Part shown: positions 58,055 through 64,000 of the stretch, piece by piece
How positions within the stretch are numbered: the stretch's first letter is position 1
How the letters are laid out: every line of letters begins with the position of its first letter
Source of the DNA: Streptomyces achromogenes
GTDB lineage: Bacteria > Actinomycetota > Actinomycetes > Streptomycetales > Streptomycetaceae
Length of the DNA stretch: 64,000 nucleotides
Direction of reading: 5' to 3'
Assembly: GCF_030816715.1 (NCBI RefSeq)
Contig: NZ_JAUSYH010000001.1
Span: 8,308,001 to 8,372,000 of the forward strand
Program-made: the position numbers and the translations under genes
The notes under the pieces: generated by a model
Told to the model about the DNA's origin: nothing
Databases searched by the model: none
The model's input: the letters and a program-made list of their open reading frames with translations, nothing else

Positions 58055-60733
58055 ATGCAGCCACTGCGCCCAGAAGACCCCGAGCAGCTCGGGCCCTACC
58101 GGCTCGTGGCCCGGCTCGGCGCCGGCGGCATGGGCCGGGTCTATCTGGCGCGGTCGTCGGCCGGCCGTGTCGTCGCGGTCAAGGTGATCCGTCCCGAGAT
58201 GGCGGACGACGACAACTTCCGCATTCGCTTCCGGCGGGAGGTGGCGGCCGCGGCGGCGGTCGGCGGCGCCTACACGGCGCACGTCGTGGACGCCGCCCCG
58301 GACGACGAGACGCCCTGGCTCGCCACCGACCACGTACCCGGCCCCACCCTGGCCGAGGCGGTCGCCGCCCACGGGCCGCTGCCGGTGGAGACGGTCCTCG
58401 CGCTGGGCGCGGGCGTCGCCGAGGCGCTCATGGCGGTGCACGCCGAAGGGCTCGTGCACCGTGACCTCAAACCGTCCAACGTGCTGCTCGCGGCGGACGG
58501 CCCGCGGGTCATCGACTTCGGCATCGTGCGCGCCCGTGACGGCTATGAACTCACCGGTTCCGGCACGCTGTTCGGCTCCCTCGACTACATGTGCCCGGAG
58601 CAGGCCACCGGGGACCCGATGGGCCCTGAGGGCGACGTCTTCTGCCTCGGCTCGGTGCTCGCCTTCGCCGCGTCCGGCCGCTCGCCGTTCGGCGGGGCGG
58701 TGGGCGCGGCGCTGCTCTACCAGGTGGCCCACGGGTCGCCCGACCTGAGCCAGGTGCCCGAACCGCTGGACAAGATCATCAGTCTCTGTCACGCCAAGGA
58801 CCCGGCCCTGAGGATCCACCCCGACCGGCTCTCCGCGGCCTGCGCTCCCGGCGGCGCCGAACAGGTGCTGACACAGGGCTGGTTGCCCGCGCCCCTGGCC
58901 GCCATGGTCGCCGCCCACCGGGCGGCCGTGCGGGACCTGGACCGCCTGGCGGCGGCGGACGTGGTCCCGCGGCCCGGCGCCTTCGCGCCGCCGGCGCCGA
59001 CGCCCGACCCGGAGCCCGTCGCAGAACCTTCCGAGCCCTACCGGCGGAGGGCGGCCCACCCGGCCGCCGACCGGCCGGCGTATGGCGCTGCCGACAGCGA
59101 ATGCGCAGGCGAGAGCGGGGGCGGAAACCGGAACGGAAACAGAACCGGAAACGGAAACCGAAGCCGCGGCGAGGGCGCCGGGGCCGTCGGCGGTGTGCAA
59201 CCCTCCACGGTGCTGCCGGGAGCCGAGTCGTTCGTCTCGCCGGACGAGCCGGCCCACGCCCACGCCCGAGCTCAAGACCACGCCCAGGCCCGACGCCTGG
59301 CCCAGCCGCTGACCGAGGCGCAGGCGCTCACGCGGGCCGAGTCCCGGGCAGAAGCACGAGCCCGGGCCGCAGCCCGGACCGCAGTCGAGGCCGCAGCCCG
59401 GGCCGCGGTGCGGTCCGAAGCCCCGTCGCGGGACGAGGCCGAAGACCAGCCCGAGGCGCGAGCGCAGGCGTCCCAACCGGCGTACGTCCGGTCGAAGGCG
59501 CCGGGTCCGGCGCCGTCGCCGCAACCGGCGTCGAAACGTTCCGCCGCGCCCGCGCACCACCGCGCGCCCGTGCGCACCGCAGTCACCCGGCGCACGGTCC
59601 TGGCGGCGACCGCCGGCACCGCGCTGGTAGCCGGTGCGGCATTCGCCCTCCGCGGAACGCCGGGCGCGGAATCGGCGCGTCCGCTCGGCCGGGCCCCCGA
59701 GCCGGCCTGGGTCTACCGGGGCGCACCGCTGCTGCAGGCCCCGGCCGTCTTCCACGACGGCACAGCCCTGCTGAAGACCCGTCCCGGTGACATGATCGGC
59801 CTGGACGTGAAGAACGGCTCGCGGCCCCGTTGGGTGTACCAGGGGATCAGCCTCTCGCCCGGGCCCGTCCTGCTGGTCCACGGCGCGGCGGTCGCGCTGG
59901 GTGCGGGCGCGACGGTGATCGGCGTGGACCCGGTGGGCGGCGCGGAGCGGTTCACCCTCGACTTCGGCGAGGACTACCGGTTCGACCAGTTGCTGGGCGG
60001 CTACGACGATCACAGCGTCTCGGTGCTCGGCGCCAAGCTGCAGCGCCGGTCGGGGGAGCAGGGCGTGGCGACCTCCACGGACTCCGTGTTCGGCGTCGAC
60101 ATCGCGGCGCGTCAGGCCCTTGTCATACCGATCGATCCGCAGGACGTCGGCATCGCGCTGCGGCCCGTCATCACCGACGAGTACTTCGTCTACGCCGACG
60201 GACTGCGCAACGTCGCCGTCCGCGGCACCCGTGACAGCGGCAGCCTGCGCTGGCGGCACCAGGTCGGATACGACCTCAGGCCGGGCCTGGCCGTGCTCGG
60301 GCAGACCGTCTTCGCGATCGGCTCCGAGCTCATCGCCCTCGACCTGGGCACCGGCAGGCTCCGATGGAACACGAAGGCGGAACGGGGCATGTACGCCTCC
60401 CTCGGAGCCGTCGGCAACACCGTCTACGTCACCGGCACGGACCCTTGCGGCGTGTACGCCTTCGACGCGCGCAACGGCTCCCGGCGCTGGTTCTGCGAGA
60501 CGCCCCGCCTCGACATGGACAGCCCGGTCGCGGTGGGCTCGAACGCCGTGTACGTGACGGCCTTCGAGAACAAGGACGGCTTCTACGCGATCGACACCGC
60601 CTCGGGCCGTCTGCTGTGGAACTTCACCGACGGCCGGGAGACCGGCGTCAACCGGTGGCAGCTCTCCTGCGACGGCGCCGGACACCTGGTGGCCCAGCAC
60701 TTCGACCGGGTCTACGGGCTGCCCGTCACCTGA
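58055..60733 (+). CDS. Ser/Thr protein kinase with extracellular PQQ-like propeller
   Basis: An 892-aa membrane kinase. The PknB-type kinase domain (about 10-270) has the glycine loop RLGAGGMGRVY, catalytic loop HRDLKPSN (about 135) and DFGIVRA. A long disordered linker (about 300-510) has Gly-Asn repeats (GGGNRNGNRTGNGN) and Ala-Arg-Glu stretches. One membrane helix follows (RRTVLAATAGTALVAGAAFA, about 512-531). The outer PQQ/WD-like beta-propeller (about 550-892; repeats such as LRWNTKAERGMYASLGAVG and RRWFCETPRL) is the likely sensor. The start ATG at 58055 (MQPLRPEDPEQLGPYRL) is the usual kinase beginning; the frame open to 57752 is not conserved in style. Confidence 0.9.
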   Translation: MQPLRPEDPEQLGPYRLVARLGAGGMGRVYLARSSAGRVVAVKVIRPEMADDDNFRIRFRREVAAAAAVGGAYTAHVVDAAPDDETPWLATDHVPGPTLAEAVAAHGPLPVETVLALGAGVAEALMAVHAEGLVHRDLKPSNVLLAADGPRVIDFGIVRARDGYELTGSGTLFGSLDYMCPEQATGDPMGPEGDVFCLGSVLAFAASGRSPFGGAVGAALLYQVAHGSPDLSQVPEPLDKIISLCHAKDPALRIHPDRLSAACAPGGAEQVLTQGWLPAPLAAMVAAHRAAVRDLDRLAAADVVPRPGAFAPPAPTPDPEPVAEPSEPYRRRAAHPAADRPAYGAADSECAGESGGGNRNGNRTGNGNRSRGEGAGAVGGVQPSTVLPGAESFVSPDEPAHAHARAQDHAQARRLAQPLTEAQALTRAESRAEARARAAARTAVEAAARAAVRSEAPSRDEAEDQPEARAQASQPAYVRSKAPGPAPSPQPASKRSAAPAHHRAPVRTAVTRRTVLAATAGTALVAGAAFALRGTPGAESARPLGRAPEPAWVYRGAPLLQAPAVFHDGTALLKTRPGDMIGLDVKNGSRPRWVYQGISLSPGPVLLVHGAAVALGAGATVIGVDPVGGAERFTLDFGEDYRFDQLLGGYDDHSVSVLGAKLQRRSGEQGVATSTDSVFGVDIAARQALVIPIDPQDVGIALRPVITDEYFVYADGLRNVAVRGTRDSGSLRWRHQVGYDLRPGLAVLGQTVFAIGSELIALDLGTGRLRWNTKAERGMYASLGAVGNTVYVTGTDPCGVYAFDARNGSRRWFCETPRLDMDSPVAVGSNAVYVTAFENKDGFYAIDTASGRLLWNFTDGRETGVNRWQLSCDGAGHLVAQHFDRVYGLPVT

Positions 60734-60848
60734 GGCCGGCGGGAACCGCCACTCGTTCGGCGCGCGACGCGCGGCGGCCGACGCGCGAGCACCGCAGCCC
60801 GGTGCCACGCTGAGGACGTTGACGGATCTGCGAAAGGCCAACGCCGTG

Positions 60849-61640
60849 ATGACCACCGACCCCACCCCCGGCGCCCCCTGCTGGCTCGACCTCGGCACTC
60901 CCGACGTCCCGGCCGCCGCGGCCTTCTACGGCGCCGTGCTCGGCTGGCGCTACGAGCCCATGGAGGGACAGGACGCGGAAGGCGGGATGTTCCAGAAGGA
61001 CGGCAAGACCGTCGCCGGGCTCGGCAAACTGACCGAGGAGGGGGCCCGCTCCGCCTGGATGATCTACTACACGGTCACCGACGCGGACGCCACGACCAGG
61101 GCCGTCGAGAGCGCCGGCGGCACCGTGCGGCTGGCGACCAGAGATCTCGGCGACTGGGGCCGGATGGCGCAGTACAGCGACCCGCTGGGCGGCCAGTTCG
61201 CGGTCTGGCAGCCGGGCAAGAACGCCGGCTTCGAGCTCGTCGACGAGCCGGGCTCGCTGTGCTGGACAGAGCTGTACACGACCGACGCCCCGGCGGCGAA
61301 GGAGTTCTACGGCGGTGTGTTCGGCTGGAGTTTCAGCGCGATGGAGCTGCCGGGCGGCGGCGGCGAGTACTCCCTCGTCACGCCGGAGGGGCTGCCCGAG
61401 GAGCGCATGCAGGGCGGTGTCATGCAGCTGCGCGCGCAGGACCTCGCCCTGACGGACGGGCGGCCCTACTGGCACCCGGTCTTCGCCGTCGCCGACTGTG
61501 ACGCCGCGGTCGCCGCCGTCACCGGGAACGGCGGCAGTGTGCAGATGGGTCCGCAGGACGCGCCGGGCGTCGGCCGGCTGGCCGTCTGTCTCGACCCGTC
61601 GAACGCGGACTTCGTGGTGCTCACCCCGACCGCGGGCTGA
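60849..61640 (+). CDS. VOC family protein (two glyoxalase-like modules)
   Basis: A 263-aa protein with two vicinal-oxygen-chelate modules: CWLDLGTPDVPAAAAFYGAVLGW near the N-terminus and CWTELYTTDAPAAKEFYGGVFGW near residue 137. Each has the matching end (YSDPLGGQFAVWQP; CLDPSNADFVVLTP). Family members are metal-dependent lyases, dioxygenases or resistance proteins; the substrate is unknown. The start is either ATG 60849 or GTG 60846; GAAAGG lies 8 bases before the GTG. Confidence 0.85.
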   Translation: MTTDPTPGAPCWLDLGTPDVPAAAAFYGAVLGWRYEPMEGQDAEGGMFQKDGKTVAGLGKLTEEGARSAWMIYYTVTDADATTRAVESAGGTVRLATRDLGDWGRMAQYSDPLGGQFAVWQPGKNAGFELVDEPGSLCWTELYTTDAPAAKEFYGGVFGWSFSAMELPGGGGEYSLVTPEGLPEERMQGGVMQLRAQDLALTDGRPYWHPVFAVADCDAAVAAVTGNGGSVQMGPQDAPGVGRLAVCLDPSNADFVVLTPTAG

Positions 61641-61649
61641 GCCGCGACC

Positions 61650-62369
61650 TCAGGCGGCCGTACCGCCCGCTCCGGGGGCGCCCTCCGTGCGCAGGTGCTC
61701 CCTCAGCCACCCTTCGGTGGTGCTCACGTGCATCAGGGCGGCGGCCTGGCTGAGGGTGGCGTCGCGGGCGGTCAGCGCCTTGAAGATCGCCTCGTGCTCG
61801 GCGAGCGTGCGGCCCCCAGCCTGGTCGTCGACCAGGCCGCGCCAGATGCGAGCGCGCAGCGTGCGGCCGGAGACGCCCTCGAGCAGAGCGAGCAGTGACT
61901 CGTTGCCGGTGGCGGCCACGACGGCGCGGTGGAACGCCGCGTCGTGCGCGTTGAGCAGTTCGACGTCGTCGCGGGCTACCCGCATGGCGTCCAAGTGCCG
62001 CTCCACCTCGCCCAGTTGAGCGTCCGAGATCCGGGTCGCGGCCAGTGCGGTGGCCACCGGTTCGAGAAGCCGTCGCACCTCCATGAGGTCCTGCAGGGCG
62101 GCCGAGTCGGTCTGCAGCAGCTCCACCGCCCCGCCGAGCCCCTCCAGGAGCAGGCTCGGCTGCAGGCTGGTCACATAGGTGCCGTCGCCGCGCCGGACCT
62201 CCAGGATCCGGGCCACGGCCAGTGCCTTGACCGCCTCGCGGGCGAGGTTGCGGGAGAGTCCGAGCTGGGCGGCCAGGTCCGGTTCCGGCGGGAGCTTCGA
62301 CCCCGGGGGCAGAGCGCCGGTGCGGATGAGCTCACGGATCTGCTCGATGGCCCTGTCCGTCAGAGACAA
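61650..62369 (-). CDS. GntR family (FadR/FCD type) transcriptional regulator
   Basis: A 239-aa regulator. The winged helix is at about residues 5-70 (AIEQIRELIRTGALPPGSKLP, LGLSRNLAREAVKAL) and the helical FCD sensor at about 85-225 (DLMEVRRLLEPVATALAATR, HDAAFHRAVVAATGN, EHEAIFKAL). The likely start is TTG at 62369, with GGGAGGAG 6 bases upstream, giving the usual family N-terminus. A longer frame to 62645 would add a Pro/Gly-rich extension. Divergent from the PmoA-family gene, which it may control. Confidence 0.88.
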   Translation of the reverse strand: MSLTDRAIEQIRELIRTGALPPGSKLPPEPDLAAQLGLSRNLAREAVKALAVARILEVRRGDGTYVTSLQPSLLLEGLGGAVELLQTDSAALQDLMEVRRLLEPVATALAATRISDAQLGEVERHLDAMRVARDDVELLNAHDAAFHRAVVAATGNESLLALLEGVSGRTLRARIWRGLVDDQAGGRTLAEHEAIFKALTARDATLSQAAALMHVSTTEGWLREHLRTEGAPGAGGTAA

Positions 62370-62411
62370 CGCGAGCTCCTCCCTTCCCGAGGATGACGTC
62401 GATGGTACTCG

Positions 62412-62492
62412 GCCGACGGAGGGGATCGCCCCGGCGGGCGGCGACACAGGGTTCGAGCCGACCGTGGGGATCGTGCCGGCGGGCGGTGTCAC
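62412..62492. repeat. Two 36-bp direct repeats upstream of the GntR gene
   Basis: Units at 62412-62447 and 62457-62492 share 30 of 36 bases (both begin GCCGAC and contain CCGGCGGGCGG). They lie 45 bp apart, between the GntR ribosome binding site and the divergent PmoA gene. They may be operators, or remnants of coding repeats (PPAGxIPxVG on the minus strand). Confidence 0.7.
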
Positions 62493-62669
62493 GCGGACCG
62501 GTAACCGGCCGGACCGACCCGTCCACCGCCTCGGGACGGTGATCCCGCGAACCGTCCCGTGCTCCGGTGCGGTGACGGGCCGGGGCGGGATGATTCCGTG
62601 AAGGCCCTCGGCGCATTCGGACACAGGGGTTGTCCTGACATTCACCGCGCCCTTAGGGTCACCTCACGG

Positions 62670-62685
62670 GAGCAAGCGCTTTCTC
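62670..62685. promoter_or_regulatory. Catabolite/LacI-type palindrome before PmoA-family gene
   Basis: GAGCAAGCGCTTTCTC has a perfect AAGCGCTT core and outer GAG/CTC arms, with one mismatched pair. Such sites are common LacI-family operators in front of Streptomyces sugar genes. It lies 50 bp before the gene. Confidence 0.6.
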
Positions 62686-62734
62686 CGCTTCGTCACCCAC
62701 ACGGCGACCATGCAACGGGCCCCGAGGAGCGCGC

Positions 62735-63673
62735 ATGAGCATCCGAGTCAGTCACGCGTACGGCGAGCACATCGCGGTCGCGGCGGCGGACGGGACGGAG
62801 ATCCTCCGGTACGTGTACCGCCCCGACCCCGACGCGTTCGAGTCGCCCAAGCCCTACGCGCACCCGGTGCGCACCCTCGCCGGCCGCACCGTGACCGGCT
62901 ACCGGCCCAGTGACCACCGCTGGCACAAAGGCCTGCAGATGACGGCGAGCCACCTCTCCGGCCAGAACTTCTGGGGCGGCAACTCCTACGTCCACGGTCG
63001 GGGCTACCTGGCGCTGCCCGAACGCGTCGGTTCGATGCGGCACGACGGTTTCCCCGCGTTCACGGTGACCGACGACAGGCTCGCCGTCACCGAGCAGCTC
63101 ACCTGGGTCACGCACGGCGGCGAGGAGTGGGCGCGCGAGCAGCGGGGCCTCACCGTCCACTCCGTCGACGAAGCGGCCGGAGCATGGGCGCTGGACTGGT
63201 CGATCCGGCTCACCAACATCCGCGACGCACCGCTCGTCTTCGGCTCCCCGACCACCGCCGGGCGCGAACCGGCCGGCTACACCGGCCTGCAATGGCGCGG
63301 CCCCCGCGACTTCACCGGCGGCGCCGTGTTCGCCCCGGACACCGAGGCGGACGCCGACGCCGGCGCCGAGAAGCTGATGGGCGCCCAGGGGCCGTGGCTC
63401 GCCTTCACCGCCGAGCACGACGACGTCGACGCCCACTCCACCCTCGTCTTCGCCCACGCGCCCGAGAACCTCGACGAGCGGAGCGCGATCCACGAGTCGC
63501 ACTGGTTCGTGCGCTCCGAACCGATCCCGACGGTCGCGTTCTCCTGGGCGTTCTTCGAGGAGTTCGCACTGCCGCCGGGCGAGTCCTTCGCCTACCGCTA
63601 CCGCGTGGTCGTCGCCGACGGCGTGTGGGACCGCGAACGGGTGGGCGCGTATCTGCGCACCCTCCCGTGGTGA
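62735..63673 (+). CDS. PmoA family protein (DUF6807-like)
   Basis: A 312-aa protein recognised as the PmoA family, with PYAHPVRTLAGRTVTGYRPSDHRWHKGL (His-rich, about residues 40-67), YTGLQWRGPRDFTGG and HESHWFVRSEPIPTVAFSW. The family occurs in sugar-utilisation loci and its biochemical role is not established. It has no signal peptide or membrane segment. GAGGAG sits just before the ATG. The divergent GntR regulator and a LacI-type palindrome suggest carbon-source control. Confidence 0.85.
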   Translation: MSIRVSHAYGEHIAVAAADGTEILRYVYRPDPDAFESPKPYAHPVRTLAGRTVTGYRPSDHRWHKGLQMTASHLSGQNFWGGNSYVHGRGYLALPERVGSMRHDGFPAFTVTDDRLAVTEQLTWVTHGGEEWAREQRGLTVHSVDEAAGAWALDWSIRLTNIRDAPLVFGSPTTAGREPAGYTGLQWRGPRDFTGGAVFAPDTEADADAGAEKLMGAQGPWLAFTAEHDDVDAHSTLVFAHAPENLDERSAIHESHWFVRSEPIPTVAFSWAFFEEFALPPGESFAYRYRVVVADGVWDRERVGAYLRTLPW

Positions 63674-63692
63674 GCGCGTCCGCGCCACGCGG

Positions 63693-63770
63693 GGACCGCA
63701 CCCCTTGGGACTGCGGCGGGACCGCACTCCATGGGGCCGCGGCCGGACCGCACCCCCATGGGGCCGCGCG
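63693..63770. repeat. Three 26-bp imperfect tandem repeats
   Basis: GGACCGCAC recurs at 63693, 63719 and 63745, exactly 26 bp apart, each followed by a C-rich stretch and (A/T)TGGG. The small CCCATGGGG-type palindromes inside could help terminate the convergent genes either side. Confidence 0.8.
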
Positions 63771-63775
63771 GTGCG

Positions 63776-64000
63776 CTACGCGCCCTTGGGCGTCACCTGC
63801 TGGGCGACCTCGAACGACCAGAGGGTGGAGGCGGAGGCTGCGGGCTTGGGACGCTCGCCCTCCGCGCCGCCCTGGTGCGCCGCCCTCATCGGGCCGTCGG
63901 CCCACGCCCGGAACGACTCCTCGTCACGCCAGCGCGTGTAGACGAGGTAGGTGTCGGTGCCCTCCACCGGCCGGAGCAGTTCGAACCATTCGAAGCCGTC
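63776..64000 (-). CDS. Antibiotic biosynthesis monooxygenase (ABM) family protein, partial
   Basis: The last 74 residues of a minus-strand gene whose start lies beyond the right edge. It shows GTDTYLVYTRWRDEESFRAW and DGPMRAAHQGG, typical of ABM-fold proteins, followed by a Ser/Ala-rich tail ending EVAQQVTPKGA. ABM proteins are small dimeric oxygenases or heme-binding proteins. The function cannot be refined from this fragment. Confidence 0.8.
   Translation of the reverse strand, partial: DGFEWFELLRPVEGTDTYLVYTRWRDEESFRAWADGPMRAAHQGGAEGERPKPAASASTLWSFEVAQQVTPKGA

Noticed and set aside
1..64000. tRNA genes, insertion sequences, prophage or integrase genes
   Set aside because: Looked for by eye; no tRNA-like cloverleaf, transposase, integrase or terminal repeats were found.

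Overview
The window is about 70% GC, has strongly third-position-GC-biased genes and many GTG starts, and carries gene families typical of Streptomyces: SAV_2177-type methyltransferases, a WhiJ/AbaA-like HTH plus DUF397 pair, RsbW-like ATPases, SpoIIE-type phosphatases and CbtAB. It reads as chromosomal Streptomyces DNA. No tRNA, rRNA, insertion sequence, prophage or CRISPR array was seen.

Layout. 1-1.2 kb: tail of an unknown gene, a flavin reductase-like gene and a small nonapeptide-repeat protein. 1.4-1.5 kb: a 9-bp tandem array. 1.66-9.02 kb: a tightly coupled four-gene operon (SWIM zinc finger, vWA, MoxR-type AAA+, DUF5682). 9.0-15.9 kb: a HEAT/LRV-repeat protein and a 1725-aa secreted protein with two GH43-like catalytic domains. 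16.4-19.7 kb: pyruvate carboxylase. 19.8-21.6 kb: a GNAT protein and a lone FAD-binding subunit. 21.9-27.25 kb: the conserved but uncharacterised STM4015-4014-4013-4012-4011 operon (LRR-like, ATP-grasp-like, phosphatase-fold hydrolase, two radical SAM proteins). 27.3-36.2 kb: a galactan/arabinogalactan utilisation locus (secreted GH30, intracellular GH42, sugar ABC importer, LacI regulator) with two palindromic operators in the divergent promoter. 36.3-42.8 kb: acyltransferase, small membrane protein, phosphoglucomutase, PP2C phosphatase, MASE1 protein, WGR/beta-propeller protein. 43-50 kb: two SAV_2177 methyltransferases, a P-loop kinase, an APH-like kinase, a WhiJ-like locus and a GAF-PP2C phosphatase. 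50.1-52.3 kb: an NAD-dependent DNA ligase. 52.4-57.8 kb: a cobalt/B12 uptake region with two cobalamin riboswitches, CbtAB on one strand and a BtuFCD-like ABC importer on the other. 58-64 kb: a Ser/Thr kinase with a PQQ-like sensor domain, a VOC protein, a GntR regulator, a PmoA-family protein and a partial monooxygenase.

Most interesting signal. Four intergenic sites match or nearly match the mycobacterial RecA-independent DNA-damage (PafBC-type) promoter TTGTCRGTG-N8-TANNNT. They precede the SWIM/vWA/MoxR/DUF5682 operon (perfect match), the STM401x operon, the WGR protein and the DNA ligase. Ligase and WGR are DNA-repair-linked families, so the two uncharacterised operons may belong to the same damage response. 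This is inference from motif and context and has not been tested.
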